Below are positions 1-22,771 of a DNA stretch of 64,000 bases, piece after piece (positions within the stretch are counted from its first letter, which is position 1; each line of letters opens with the position of its first letter). Made by a program: the position numbers and the translations under genes. The notes under the pieces are model-generated. The model ran no database searches, was not told where the DNA came from, and saw only the letters and a list, made by a program, of their open reading frames with translations. The stretch is from Ovis canadensis (lineage: Eukaryota; Chordata; Mammalia; Artiodactyla; Bovidae). The stretch lies in assembly GCF_042477335.2 (NCBI RefSeq), contig NC_091247.1, positions 8,268,501 through 8,332,500 of the forward strand. Reading direction: 5' to 3'.

Positions 1-115
1 AAGGGGCTGGGAGTCCCTGGGGTCCCACTCTGTGCTCACTCTTAGCCGGGTGCCCAACTCCTGCCTCGGAATTAACCTGGGAGCTTTTCACAAAGCCCAG
101 TCCAGGGTCTGCAGC

Positions 116-305
116 AGCGGTTCTCAACCAGGGATGTCTTTGCCCCCAGACAGTTGACAGTATCTGGGGACATATTCGGTTGTCACAGCTGGACTTGTGC
201 TCATGGTAGGATGCCACAAAATGTCCTGTGATGCACAGGACACCCCCCCCCCCCACAAAGAAAAGCCCAGAATGGTTTCAAATGTCTGGAGTGCTGAAGT
301 GGAGA
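116..305 (+). mobile_element. MER5A (hAT-Charlie nonautonomous DNA transposon)
   Basis: GGTTCTCAACCAGGGATGT, TTGCCCCCAGACAG, GGGGACATATTCGGTTGTCA and GATGCACAGGACACCCCCCC follow the MER5A consensus in order. Its C run is a 12-13 base homopolymer at about 243-254. Confidence 0.85.
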
Positions 306-1099
306 CCTGCCGTGACAGAGTCTAGTTCTGGCAGGGCCCAGGAATCTTGGTTTGTGACAAACCAAAGGTTTTTCAGTGTTGATTCAAGTCTAAGAAGCTT
401 TGTCCTCCCAGGCCCCGGCGCCCCCACTCCTAGACCGTGACCATGGTTGAGCTGCTTGGCTCTCTGCTGGGCACAAGACAGACGAATGCTTGCAGCCAGC
501 CTGGGAAGGTGAGGGACTGAGGTTGGGTCAGGCTGGAGCCCTTCTATGGCCCCCGGCCCCCCGACTGAGACCCTCTCAACTTTCCTGCTCTGAGACTACT
601 GCGGTCTGTGCTGTGCCTTCAGCCCAGATGGCCCTGCTTGGTCCCTATCTGCAAGGACCCTGTAGATGCGACAGCCTGTGGGCTGTAGCCAGCCTGAGGC
701 CAGGAGGTAGCCCCCATGGTACCTGACCCCTTGTCAGCTGCTTGATGGAGTCTGGGGGCGGTGCTAAAGCTCTGAGATCTTAACATTTTTCTGGGCAGTG
801 AGGCTGGTTTGGGCCAGGAGCTAGGGATGTGCCAATGAGCCGCCCTTGGGGAACCACGGAACCCCGACTCTGGGGGGAGGGGGCTCTTGCTGGGAGCCCC
901 AGATTTCTCCATATGAAAGGCTAAGGATAGTGGCTTGCTTCCGGCCTTTCAGTTGCTGGGAGCCTGGGAAGAAGCATTTGCTCCACCCAGGTGTCCACTT
1001 TCCTTCCTGCTTTTGAGGGGCAACAACACGGGGAAGAAGTGAAGGGATGGCCATGGGTCAGCCTCTGACCCTATTCTGTCCCGCCTTGGTTGGGCTTGT

Positions 1100-1215
1100 T
1101 CTGCCCCTCCCTGGACCTCAGTTTCTTCATCTGTAAAATGGGACCAGTGCTGGCACATACCTCCTAGGACTGTGGTAGAAGACGATGCCTGTGTATACAA
1201 AACATGTGTCCTGTA
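1100..1215 (+). mobile_element. MIR SINE fragment
   Basis: CCTGGACCTCAGTTTCTTCATCTGTAAAATGGG followed by a degenerate MIR 3' part. Confidence 0.75.
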
Positions 1216-1870
1216 GAACAGGCTCAATGAGAGGGCTGAGTTTTACTGCTGATTAAAGATGAGCCTGGAGGCAGGAAGACGTCCTCAACAAGAGTCCTGC
1301 TCTGTACAGCTCTTGTCGTGAGTTCCGGGGAGGCAGTGCTGGCCGAGAGATGCCCTGTGCCCCCATCTGTGTGGGGCCGCAAAGGTGGTTGGCTGCCTTT
1401 CTCTCGGTCCCTGATACATGGTGGGACAGATGCTAGGATGACGTAGTCACACACCCCCGCACCCCAGATTGGCAGAACTCTTTGTATTCCCCCTTGGGCT
1501 GAGCAGAGGAGAAAGGAGCTGGACACGGCCCAGTGGGTCGCCAGACAGCCCCACGTGGTGGGCGGGATCACCCTTTCATAGATGCAGTCCTGGCTCCTGG
1601 TGACAGGCCTCTGGGTCACTCATGCACCTCACCCTCACCTGCCTGTTCCCGCCACCCCCCCAACCCCGGCCTCTTTCCTTCCAGGTGGTCCTGGGCTCTT
1701 CCCACCATCTGGCCTGTCTCCTTGCGTCTTTGTCCAGCCAGCACAGCGTTGAAGTCCCAGGTGTGGGGTCACTGCCCCTGACCCAGTCAGGCCCCGGTCT
1801 CTTTAGCTCACTTGCAGCCCCTTCCCTTCCTAGGATGCTGGCAACAGTTGTCAAGTCACTTTTTGTGTAA

Positions 1871-2054
1871 TTGGGCTTTCCATGTCGCTCAACTGGTGAA
1901 GAATCTGCAGTGCAGGAGACCTGGGTGGGTTGGGAAGATCCCCTGGAGAAGGGAAAGGCTACCCACTCTAGTATTCCGGCCTGGAGAGTTCCATGGACTC
2001 TGTAATCCATGGAGTCACAAAGAGTCAGACACGACTGAGTGACTTTCACTTGAC
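1871..2054 (+). mobile_element. BOV-A2/Bov-tA SINE with target-site duplication
   Basis: GGGCTTTCC start, AAGATCCCCTGGAGAAGG and AGAGTCAGACACGACTGAG core. Flanked by a 10-bp direct repeat TTTTGTGTAA at 1861-1870 and 2055-2064. Confidence 0.9.
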
Positions 2055-2600
2055 TTTTGTGTAAGTGTGTCTCCTCACTGAGCCGGGGGCTCCTGAGGAT
2101 GTCTGCTCTGGTTGTGTACCCCCTGCGCACGCAGGCCTGGCACTGAGCCGGTGCCCACAGGGAGGCTTTGTGGGTGCATAAGAGAGGCCCTGGTCAGGAT
2201 CTGGGGCCAAGGGAGCTCTGAGGGAGACACCAGCCTGGTAGGGTGCCCTGCTCTATTTCAGGACAGCCCAGAAATAGCTGAATTCTGTCACTGCGAGGGC
2301 CACTGGCAGGCTGTGGTGGGTGGAGAGGCCTCGCCCTGCCTCTCTGGGGTTTGGACGTCTAATTGTATATCTTAAAGCTAAAAACGAAACTCCCCTGTAA
2401 ACCCAGTGTCTGTAATTACCTGTCCCTGGCAGCGTGGACTCAAACCCTAAAACCCCAGGCGAGGGAGGTTCGGGGCCATCTTTGTCTCTTACAAGGGGCT
2501 GCCCAGTCCTGCCAGGAGGACGAGTGTTGGCCCAGGCCTTGAATCAGGTAGGTGGGCATTTGAATCCTTTAGGCTTTTGACCAGCCCTCCTGACCTCACA

Positions 2601-2811
2601 GGGCTTCCCTGGTGGCTCAGACACGGTAAGGTATCTGCCTGCAATGTAAGAGACCCACGTTCGATCCCTGGATTGGGAAGATCCCCTGGAGAAGGGAATG
2701 GCTACCCACTCCAGTATTCTTGCCTGGAAAATCCCATGGACAGAGGAACCTGGCAGGCTGTAGTCCATGGGGTCACAGAGGTGGACACAACTGAACGACT
2801 GACCCTTCACT
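2601..2811 (+). mobile_element. BOV-A2/Bov-tA SINE
   Basis: Full-length match from GGGCTTCCCTGGTGGCTCAG through GAAGATCCCCTGGAGAAGGG to GTGGACACAACTGAACGAC. Confidence 0.92.
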
Positions 2812-3129
2812 GTTTTTCTAACCTCAGACGCTTTTCTCATTTTTCAATTTCAAGTTCAGTTACAGAAACAGTTCTCGGAGAGGCATGAAGACAGTGGCCC
2901 TGCAGTCCCTCACTCCACACTAGCCAGACCCGCCCGAGCTCCCTCTTTCCCTCAGCCTCCATCCCTTCCTGCCCCTTTGCAGGTGGAGCGGCCGCTCAGT
3001 TTGGGAACCCGCAGCCTAGGGCTCTCAGTGGTGTCCTGCTTGGGTTTGGCGCTAAGCCACGTTAGCAGGGGAAGCGGGGTGGGCGAGTGGATGCACAGCC
3101 CTGTGTGTGTGCTGTTGTTTCCTTTTTAA

Positions 3130-3276
3130 ACTTTGTCTGACTCCCCTGGGTCTCAGTCGCAGCCCTCGAACTCTTAGTTGCGGCGCATGGAACCTAGTTC
3201 TCTGACCAGGGATCGAACCCAGGCCCTTGCACTGAGAGTGTTGGGTCTTAGCCGCTGGACCACCAGGGAAGCCTCC
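3130..3276 (-). mobile_element. tRNA-derived artiodactyl SINE (CHR-like)
   Basis: Reverse-orientation copy: TTCTCTGACCAGGGATCGAA and GACCACCAGGGAAGCC mark the tRNA-like 5' end. Confidence 0.8.
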
Positions 3277-4231
3277 CAGCCCTGTGTGTTCTTAATGAGC
3301 ATCTTCTGGATGATTTTTCGTCATAGAGGCTCACTTGTAATTTTTTCTGCTCTCCCGGTTCCCCCAGTCCTGCTCACCGCACCTGGGGAGTCAGGAATGT
3401 GGGCAGAGATCCACATTGCCCGCACAGACCCCATCCCTGCCCCCACCCTTTGGGCCACAGTCCATCGACTCATGGCTGGTGTCGGGCGGTGCTCATTTTT
3501 CAGCATCCTGGTCACCTTCAGGGCCCTTGGCAGCCCCGAAGCGGGGGCCCTTGCTATTCCTGGGAGCCATTCCCCATGGTGCCTTCTTGGCCTCCCTAAA
3601 CACGCCAGGCAGATTCCCGCCTCAGGGCCTTTGCCCTGACTGTTCCTCACTCCTAGCTTTTTCTTCCCGCAGGTGTCTGCGTCGTCGTCACTCTCAGCTC
3701 CCTCAGCATTGTGCTTAGGCATCCCCTTCCCGTCAGCACCGTTCTGGCCGTCTTGCCCTCAGGCTCCGTCCTCCACAGCACTTGCCACCATCTGTGTTTC
3801 TGCCTCATTTCGTCTGCCTCCTTCCTACTGCCAGACCATAAGCCCGTTGAAGGCAGAATTTTTTCGTTTTGTTCACTGTTTATGTTCTTAGGTCCTTCAG
3901 GGGTACCTGACACCTAGTAAGTGCTTCATGAGAGCTGCTTCTTCAGTGAATCAAGCCCTGAGATTTCCTTAAACCTGGCTAAACTCAGCTCCCACCTAGG
4001 GCTCCTGGTCCTCTGCTTGGCATCTTAATGCCTGCTTTTTTTTTTTCCTTAATGAATGCCCCTGTCCCCACCCTGAGTCTATATTCATCTCCCCCCGTTA
4101 TCCCTGCCTGTGCCTGGGACCCCTGACCACCTGGCTGGGGTCCTGGCTCCCTCTCTCCAGAGGGCCCTGGAAGCGTCTACAGGGCTGGGTCCTGGCTGTG
4201 CCGTCCCTGGCTCTGGACACAGATGGGCCCC

Positions 4232-4370
4232 GAGTCAGGACCGAGCTCTGCTCCTCACTGCTCTGTGACTGGGTTTCTCAGCCTTTCTGAGCCTCATTTT
4301 CCTCATCTGTGAAGTGGGCCACCGTAACAGCCGGTGCTGAAGAGTTCTGGGTAGCACACAGTAGGCCCTC
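4232..4370 (+). mobile_element. MIR SINE fragment
   Basis: CTCTGTGACTGGGTTTCTCA then GAGCCTCATTTTCCTCATCTG, diverged. Confidence 0.65.
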
Positions 4371-5389
4371 AGGGAATGGCCGCTGCTGGGTGCTTGTTTT
4401 ATCCTTGCCATGACCTCCTGGGGTGCGCCAGGGCGAGGCTCTGCGCTTCTTCCCTTGGGAGTGGCAGAACTTAATAGTGTGTTTAGAGCCCTGTGGAAAC
4501 ACGAGGGGGGCGCGGGACTGATCCCGTGAGCCCTGCCCCTCCCACCTTCCCACAGAGGGAGAGGAAGCCGCCTGTCACCCGAGCCTGGGAGGGGTCCCCG
4601 AGGCTTTCTCTGGCCAGGCCTGCAAGAACCACAGTCAGGGAGGCTTCCTGGCCCGGCGTTCCCATGGCAGACTCACAAAGGGGAAGGGAGAAAACGCACA
4701 ATTCGATACTGGCTTTCGTTCCCAGACACTAATCCTGATTCCTCTGGGTGTTTCAACACGCCCGGCACTGTGAGCTTCCTCTTCAGACTGCAGCAGCTGC
4801 TGCCATTCCTGGGCTGGCTCAGGCCAGTGGAGGGGTGGGCAGAGGTTGAGGGTCTGCTCTGGCGCCCCAGCTGCCCCCTAGCTTTCCCTGCTTTCAGGCT
4901 TGGGACTTCTGCCCTATGGGAAGTGGTCTAGTTTTTGTGCCCCTCCACCCACCTCCTCCGGGCTGCCTTCAGCCCGGAATCCATCGTGGCAAAACCAAGG
5001 GACTGTCAGGGGGAAGGCTCAAGCTTTCTCAGCACGGTCCAGCATGACCTAACCCGGCTCCCTCCACTGCCTCATCCCCTCTGCTCCCCTCCCCAGTCCC
5101 ATTCAGTCCCTGAACCCCCACACTGCTTCTCCAAGTTTGTTTCTACCTCATGGCCTTTGCACTTGCTGTTCATGCATCAGGACGGCTCTTCCCCCCAGTC
5201 TTTGCTCAGCCCACACACTCACTTCACTGCAGACCTTGATCAGACATCACTGCCACAGGGCTTTCCCTCCCCACCTGCCCAGAGGAGCAGCTCCCTGCTT
5301 CTCATCTCCATCCGGTACTCCCACCCACCTTCCCTGTTCCCTGCGCTCCATTTTCCTCTCTATTTGAACTACCATGCTTTTGTTTTGGT

Positions 5390-7280
5390 TTCGGTAACTT
5401 GTTCTTTGAGCTGCAATTCACAAACCACACAGTTCACCCATTTAAAGTTTTCTGTATATTCACAGAGTTGTGACTGTCACCACAGTCTAGTTTAGAACAT
5501 TTTCATCACCCTAAAAAGAAACTCCGTACCCATTAGCAGTTATTCCCATTTCTCCCCAGCTCCCCCATCTCCCGGCAGGCGTCAGTCTTTCTGTCTCTTA
5601 CGGGTCTGCCTCTTCTGGACATCTCTTAGAAACGGAATCACGCAGTGTATGCCCTTTGTGACTGGCTTCTCTCATAAGCAGAATGCTTTCAGGGTTAGTT
5701 CACAGTGCAGCACGTCTAGGCGCTCTTTGGGCGGCTGAATAGCGAGCCGCTGGTCGGATGTATCACGCTTGCTGTGTCCACTCACCAGCTGGTGGACATC
5801 AGGTTTGCTCTCACCTTTTTGGCTGTTGCGAATAATGCTGCTGTGCACATCTGTGTACAGATTTTCATATGGACGTATGTTTCATTTTTCTTGGCTTTGT
5901 ACCTAGGAGTAGAATTGCTGAGTCATATGGTAACTGTAGTTTAACCACTTGAGGAACTGCCAGACTGTTTTCCAAAGCAGCTGCACCATTTTACATTCCT
6001 GCCGGCAGTGCACGAGTATTCCAGTTTCTCCATATCCTCATCAAGGGTGGTTATTATCCACCTTGATTATAGCCGTTCTACTTGGTGTGAAGTGGTCGCT
6101 TGTTACAGTTTTGATTTGTGTTTCTCTGATAGTTACTGATGTTGAGCATCTTCTCGTGTGTTTATTGGCCATTTGTATATCTTCTTTGGAGAAATGTCTC
6201 TCTGCCTATTTTTAAATTGGGTTATCTGTCTTTATTTTTGAGTGGTAAGAGCTCTTTATATACTCTAGCTACAAGTCCCTTATATATATGATTTGCAAAT
6301 ATTTTCTCTTGTTCTGTGGGTGTCTTTCCACTTTTTTGATGGTGTTCTTTGAATCACAGAGTTTTAAAATTTTTATGAAGTTCAGTATATATATATTTTT
6401 ATCTTACTGCTTGCAATTTTGGTGTCATAGCTAAGAAACTTGCCTCACAGATCATGAAGCATTACCCCTATGTTTTCTTCTAAGAGTTTTATAGTTTTTT
6501 GCTCATCAGCTTAGGCCTTTGATTCATTTTGAGTTAATTATTGTACATGGGGTGAAAAAAATGGGTCCTACTTCATTATTTTGAATGTGAATATCAGTTG
6601 TCCCAGCAACTTTTGTTAAAAAGGCTATTCTCTCCCCCATTTGTACCTTTGTTAAAATTAATTTACCATAAATGTGCAGATTTATTTCTGGACTCGCAAT
6701 TCTATTCCTTGAATCTGTATCTATCCTTATGCCAGAACCCCACTTCCTTAATTATTGTAGCTCTGTGGAATTTTTGCAGTCAAGACATGTGAATCCTTTA
6801 CTTATGCTCTAGATTGTTTTGATTATTCTGATCCCTTGCATTTCTAAGGTTTAGGATCAACTTTTCAATTTTCAGTGGCGAAGTCAGCTGAGATTTTGGT
6901 AGGGATTGTATTGAATTTTTAGACCAATTTGGGAGTACTGTCATCTTAACAAGATTAAATCTTTCTGTCCACGACTATGGGATGTCTTTCCGCTTAGTTA
7001 GATATTCTTGAATTTCTTTCAGTAAGGTATTGATAGTTTGTAGTTTTGCAGAGCATATGTTTTATACTTCTTTGGTTAAATTTATTCTTTTTGATACTTT
7101 TGTAAGTGAAAGGCTTTCATTTCCTTGTGGACGTCCACTAGTATACAGGAGGTCCTTGATTTTTGTATATTGACCTTGTATTCTGCAACCTGGCTGAACT
7201 CATGTATGCTAGTAGGTGGTGGCTTCCTTCGGATTTTCTGCATAGCAGATCAAGTCACCTGCCAGTAGAGGTAGTTTTAG
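5390..7280 (-). mobile_element. Old L1 (L1M-type) LINE, 5'-truncated
   Basis: The + strand reads as the reverse complement of L1 ORF2 3' end and 3'UTR: AAACCACACAGTTCACCCAT at the 3' end side, GAGAAATGTCTCTCTGCC, TTTCTGGACTCGCAATTCTA and GACCTTGTATTCTGCAACCT toward the 5' side. Many stops and indels mean no intact frame. It makes an AT-rich island in an otherwise GC-rich intron. Confidence 0.88.
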
Positions 7281-9204
7281 TTCTTCCTTCCGGCAGAATG
7301 TAAGCTAGTCACTGCTGCGGCAGAACAGGGACTGGCACACAGTTGGTGCTCAATTATTTGATGAATGAAGGAGGAGGGCCGCCACGGCTGGGTCTAGATG
7401 ATGCTCTGGCCTGGGGCCCCCACATCTCCTGGGGCACCTGCTTCCTGCCCGTTGTCCACCAGCGGGTTGGGAACTCTCCCTTCCTCTCCTCCTCCTCTCG
7501 AGCCCTGACCTTTTCTGTCTGTCCCCAGTCTGCTGGGGTTGCTGGAGCTCACCTTCCTAACAAGGTCAGAGCATCTTGGTGATTGAGCGCCCCTAGACTC
7601 CAGCATCTTCATCAGAGAAGACATGTCTCAGGGGGCCTCCCTAGGCCTGGCCCTTGCCAGGCGAACCTCCCTGAATGCTCTCAGGTGCCCGCAATGAGTG
7701 GCTCCTGTGCCTGTTTCACTGATGCTGATGCAGAGGTTGGGCTCCAGCCTGAGCTGCACAGTGTGAGGTTGTGAGCCAGCCCGGGTCTGCCTGGGCGACT
7801 CGTGTTGCTTCCATCACAGCCCTGGCAGGACGTGGGGAAGCCTTGGTCCCATCCTCAAAGCCTCGTGGGGCCAGAAGGGAGCTCCTCATAGAGGCTTGGC
7901 TCGGGGGCCTTCATCGGCCGAGAACCCAAGAGTATGTTCGTTTCCCACTCATGCAGTTCCCTCTGCTGGGAACTGTCTCCCCGACTGGCTACTCCCCTTC
8001 CCTGCATTCGGATCTGCGCCTGGATGCCATCTCTGCAGCTAGTAGCCTTCCTAGCTGACTCATCCCTTCCCCCACCCTGTCCTGGTGACACTGAGTCATC
8101 ACTGGGGTGACTGTCAAATGTCAAGTCTGTGAATCCAGTCCACTGCAGTGTCCAGCACCCGGCACATACTTGGGACTCAGAGACCCAGATAGATGCCTTA
8201 GGGGCCAAGCATGTTGCAGCTGGCCCCACGACCTTCGTGGGTTCCACGTGCCAGCTTCTCCCGAGCCGCTGACCAGTGAACCAAGACGATGGCTGGGCAT
8301 TCTGACCCTGTAATTGGCTAGCCCTAATCTCGGATCTCTGGGGGGTGTGACCTTGGGTGGTCTCCAGGAGCCTCAGTGTCCTCAACTGTATAGAAGGGGC
8401 GGCACAGAGTCTGTCCCCTTCTGGAGTTGCCGAGGGAAGCAAATGTTCAGGAGATGCTCAACCTGTGCTGACCCTCTGCCCTCAGGCCCCAATCTGGCCA
8501 CTAACCTGAGCCCCTCCAGTCTCCAGGGGGTGGAGTGGTCACTTCCTCAGCTGTCCGCTTGGCCGTTCCTGTTAGATGGGATGAGGCTGGAGATAATGTC
8601 TCTCACGTGGGCCCCTCCCTTCCTGAGCACATCCTGCCCTGCGGGGGTGGGGGGTGGTACCTCATCTCCTTCATGTGAGAAGTCACAACTACTTGCACCC
8701 CCCCCCCGACTTGAACCTCCAGGGCCACCGCAGCTGGAGAGGCTGGGGGAACTGCTCCTGCCGGCCCCCACTCACCCCCCTGGCACAAGGCACCTCCCCA
8801 GTGGCAGGGGCTGCTGAACTGGGGGGGGGTGCTTGGTCATGCTTCCCAGGCCCAGGAGGAGCTCCAGGAGCTGGAAAGCCAGCTTGTCGCCCCCTACCCC
8901 CGACCCAGTGGGGAGGACACGCCTGTGGCACAGAGCCAGGCGGCTTGGGTTCGAGTCCCTGTTCTGCTCTGCTCGTGGTGGGCCTTGGGCTGAAGTCTTA
9001 GCCCCAGAGGTCCCCTTTTCTTTGAATGTGGGCTTGGACTACTGACGGTAGCTGCTGCAGACAGTTGCTGGGAGGGTTAGTGTGACCGTGGCTCGCCAGC
9101 GCTTGGAGCAGGCTCCAGTGGCTTTGGATGGTGCCTGGCCCATAGGAAGTGTGCTGTGAGTGTTTGCTGTTGTTGCTGTTATTACTCTTATCATCGGTGT
9201 TACT

Positions 9205-9345
9205 ACTGGTGAAGAAGGGGGCTCTGGAGCCAGGCAGCACTGGACTGAGGGCACACCTGTTTCCTGGCTGGGTGATATGGGCAGTTTATCTAGCCTCAGT
9301 TTCTTCATCTGTGAAAAGGGCTGGCAGTCCATCCCGGGAACACCT
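9205..9345 (+). mobile_element. MIR SINE fragment
   Basis: GGCTCTGGAGCCAGGCAGCA ... GCCTCAGTTTCTTCATCTGT, consistent with the MIR core. Confidence 0.75.
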
Positions 9346-9683
9346 TTGTGAGGCTCACTCGAGATAGCCAGCGGCAGTCCAGCAGGAGGGGGGACGAGGC
9401 AGCCAAAGGAGCTGTCTGAGGCCCCAGAACAAGGTGAGGGCTGGGGGCAGGCAGTGCTGGAAACACACAGCTGCCCCTCCCTGCCCCCGCCAGCGGCCCA
9501 GCCTGCTCTCACCCTCGCTGGCCTTGTGGTTTTTTCCCTCTTTTTATCTTGTTTTTGTTGTTGTTTTCATCACACTTCCACAAGCAGATTCTTGTTACGA
9601 AAATGCAGTCACTTTGTGATACAAAGTGAAAAGTGAGCGCTCCCTGCCCACCCCCAAAGGGGGCAGGGCGCTCACCTCCCTGA

Positions 9684-19214
<9,531 letters not shown>

Positions 19215-20587
19215 GGAGCAGGTGCCCCGGCTGGAGAAGGGCCCTGCCTTCACGGACGTCCAGACCCGCGTCATTCCACAAGGGACCTTCCCCTTGGGAT
19301 CACCATCCGTGCTGCCTCTCATCTGTGCCTCCTCCATGCACTCCAGCCCCAAAGCATCATTCCACTGACCTCCCATTTATGCTGGGACGCTCATGGCCCG
19401 CAAGGGCCCCGGGCACCACTGTGAATATTCTCCTCTGAACCACTAGGGAGCAGGACACATGGGCCCGTGAAACAGGTGGGCAGAGACCCATGGTGGGCAC
19501 TGCCCCTCTGAGACCCACCTGGGCCCTCGGCGAGGACATTCAGTAGTTCCTGCACATGCAGGGAGGCTGGTGGCCGAGGGGCCTCTTGTCCTGTGTCCCC
19601 GTTCACTCCAGGAGCGCTGGCTCAGCCCTGGCAGGGCCTCGCTCCATTGCCCCCTTGTCCTTGGCGGGGCACTTCACCCCCCGAATCCTGCCACCACAGC
19701 CCTCTGACTGCTTAGTGCTTCAGCTGTCACTCCTCTGCGTCCCGGGGGACCTGCTGGCGGCCTCCTCCGGGAAACCAAGACCTCAAACCCCACCCGCGCT
19801 CTGGATTGAGACCCCCCTCCCCCGCAGCGAATGTTCTGCTGCCCCGGCAGCCTGCACTTTGCACACGCTTGTCTCCAGCACAGCACGCTGGCCCTCGCCT
19901 GCCCGTCCACTGAGCCCTTCCCAAGGATCCCTGGGCCCTGCCTGCTGTGCAGTCAGCAGCCCTGCCCTTGCAGCCCGGCTGGAACGTGGCACCGCCCCTG
20001 CCCCTCCCTGCTCTCTCCGGTTGGCTCCAGCTCAGGCCTGAGCCCCCTGCTGAGAAAGGTCTGAGCCTGAGCTTCGGTTCCCCTCTGCCCGGGGCTGGGT
20101 CCTGGGCAGCTGGCGTCCGTTAAGGAAGCCAGGAAAGGTGCCTCCCAAGGCCCTGGAGGTCAGCAGCCCGGCTGGGCTGGGTTTGCCAAGCCAAGCGCCC
20201 TTTCTCTCCCCTCAGGCTCAGCTGGCCCAGGCCGGGGCCGATGCTGGAGAGGCAGATGGGCTATAGCTGGACTGGCCCGGAGCTGGCTTCCTGGCCAGAA
20301 TAGCCTCAGCCAACCTCTGAAAACATGCCCTCTCTGGGCAAAGGAGAGGGTGGCGGGGGTGGGGGGCATCCATTAAGGGGGTTTCCCAGTGGGGAGCAGT
20401 CTGGCCCTGCCCCTGCCCCTACCCCTTGCTATACCCTCTGCTCTCAGCACTTTCCCCTGGCCTTGTCCTGTTACTTGCTTGAAGGTGGGTTCTGGCTGCC
20501 CGCCGGTCCCTGGACAGACTCCCCGACACTCTAACTTCCACTCATTTTGTATAAACCCAGCAGGCTGGTGTTTACGTAGCCCCATAC

Positions 20588-20662
20588 CTTTTTCCTTTTC
20601 TTTCCTGATTGTTTTTTTTCTTTTTCTTTTTTCTTTCCTTCCTTTCATTTTCTTTTTTTAAG
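20588..20662 (+). repeat. Pyrimidine-rich (T/C) tract in the EEIG1 3'UTR
   Basis: About 75 nt that are almost entirely T and C with several runs of five or more T; low complexity. Confidence 0.8.
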
Positions 20663-21914
20663 AGTTCACGGTTTGGTATTTTCTCCTCCCCCAGGCGAGG
20701 GGAGGTGCTTCTGTTCTCCCCGTACCCGCTGGCTGGGTCCCAGCAGGGCTGGGGATCTGGGGTGGGGGGTGGGGGTGCCCTCCCCAGGCTGGGAGGGGTC
20801 CTTGCCTTCTGCCCCATTGGCAAGAATTGGACTTGGTCTTGGAACCTCCTGGCATTGGGACCAGAGCATTTCTAGGATTTCTGTTGTTGTTTTTAATGCC
20901 CTAACCCTTTTAGAAAATGAATGTGAGAAGGTGCCTGCTGAGGCAGGATGGAGCGTTTGCCCTGGCTGGGGAAGGCTCTGGTCAGCTCTGCAGGTCCCTT
21001 CCTGCCCCACAGACACCTGGCACTTTAAAAGGGAGCTGGTCGCACTGTCTACAGTTGAAGTGATCCCTAGAAGATGGGGAACGCTGTCCTTCCCTTCTGT
21101 ATGTGCACGACCTCAGCCCAGTGAGGCAATGTATTCAGGGTGTTTTTAGGTCTGAGTCAACATTCTGGGGGCTTCAGGCATAAGATAGCTGGTTTTGGTG
21201 CTGTTGGGGAGAATTCCCCATACCAGGAACCCAGCCCCACCGTAGGCGAGGTCTGAATTTGACAGTCACCCCAGAAGGAGACAGAGCCTGCCATACCTTC
21301 CCATGCCAGGCCCTGGGCCAGGGTAACTGGACTAACAGAATTCAGCCACAACCAAATCAATGCTGGCTGGAGCTGGAGGCCTGGAGCCCCGGAGCCCCAG
21401 CCTCATTCCCACGTGGGAGCCCTTTCTTCGACCCTCTGGTCCCCTCAAGCTCAGTGAATTCCCATTAGGTGCCCACAGCTCTGAACTAAAAATCCTATAT
21501 TTAGAAAGAGACAGAATATATTAGAGATATTTTTGGAAAGGAAGTGGTCTATGCAATGCCAGTTTGGAATCTTCTTGAAAGACAGTTTAACGTTTTTACT
21601 AGGAGATTTAAAGAAAGGTCTACAATATTTTTAGGTTTTTTTTTTTTTCTGGTCACCCCACAAACCGACCACATGGCATGATCCGCCAAGATGCAGAATG
21701 CCGTGGTCTCCTCTCTTTGGGGAGGTGAGCAGGGAGATGGGGGGAGGGGAGGCCTTTTTTTTTTAGCACCCCTCGTTTCCAACAGAATGTTACCGCCACC
21801 ACCCCCTGATTCAGTGGGCTGTGTTTGTATCTCCGTCCCAGCTTCTATTGTAGAAAATAACATTGTAAGGGGAAATCAGCCTAGTGTCAGTGTCTTGGTT
21901 GGGGGGGGGTGGGG

Positions 21915-21920
21915 ATTAAA
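21915..21920 (+). terminator. EEIG1: Polyadenylation signal ATTAAA, EEIG1
   Basis: ATTAAA followed about 20-45 nt later by GU-rich sequence (TGTTGGTTCTTGCTTGTTTT), the usual layout of a mammalian cleavage site. I saw no AATAAA earlier in the 3'UTR. Confidence 0.55.
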
Positions 21921-22771
21921 TGTTGCAGATTTTGTTATGGCATGTTGGTTCTTGCTTGTTTTACTGAGTTGAATCCCAGGTCACAGATGGCACCAGAAGG
22001 GAGAGAGATGACACGGGGTGGGAGAGACGTCGGTGGCCAGGGTTCTTGGTTGTCCTGGCTGCAGTCATTATAATTATTATCACTGTTACTACTACACATT
22101 CATTGGGAGGAAACATAGGCCCAGAAAGGACAGTTTCTTGCCAACCTCACACAAGGTGGCAGCTCTGACCTCAGAGCCCAAGTTCTAACCTCCCCAGAGT
22201 CGGGTGGCCTCTAACAAGTACGCCTGAGGATCGATGACTGCCTGTGCCTCAGCTTTCTCAGCTGCAAATGGGGTTGTGGATCAAATTAGGAGGTGGGTAT
22301 ACAGCCCTCCCTAGGGAGCCTGACCCCGCCCCTGAAAGATGCTAAGAGTTTCCCCAGCCTCCCCAAAGCCACAGGCCAGCACTCTCTCCAGGCTTGGACC
22401 ACCTCACTCCCTGCCCTTGACTCAAGTTCCTGAAGAGTTGTCATGGCCGCCAAGCTCTTGGGAAAGGCAAGTCACCCTGGGCCTTTCATGAGCTCAGAAA
22501 TGGCAGGAATCCTCAGGGCTCTGGACAAGCCAGAAGGGACCAGACTACCAGGCCTCATCCTGGCCCCAGCACTGCATTATCCTTGCCCATTTTCAGTGCT
22601 GATGCCTGCTCACACCCCAGAAAACCCTGGAGGCTGATTCTCAGCCCCTTGGTTCTGTGCACACGTGGGGAGGGATGAGTTGGCTCCTGGCTGAGCCCCA
22701 ATTCTGAGACGGAAGGAACTGGGCTGTAAGGTCCAAAACAGTTTGCTCCTTTGGAGCACAGTAATGCTCAG

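Larger units (their letters stand above)
19215..21940 (+). other. EEIG1: EEIG1 3'UTR
   Basis: Begins after the TGA at 19212-19214 and is taken to run to shortly after the ATTAAA at 21915. No SINE or LINE insertion is evident along this ~2.7 kb, unlike the flanking spacer, which fits retained transcribed sequence. It includes a 75-nt pyrimidine-rich tract (about 20588-20662). The length agrees with my memory that the human transcript has a long 3'UTR; the exact end is inferred. Confidence 0.65.

Noticed and set aside
5390-7280. AT-rich island as foreign or recently transferred DNA
   Set aside because: It reads throughout as an old reverse-oriented L1 fragment, which explains the composition.
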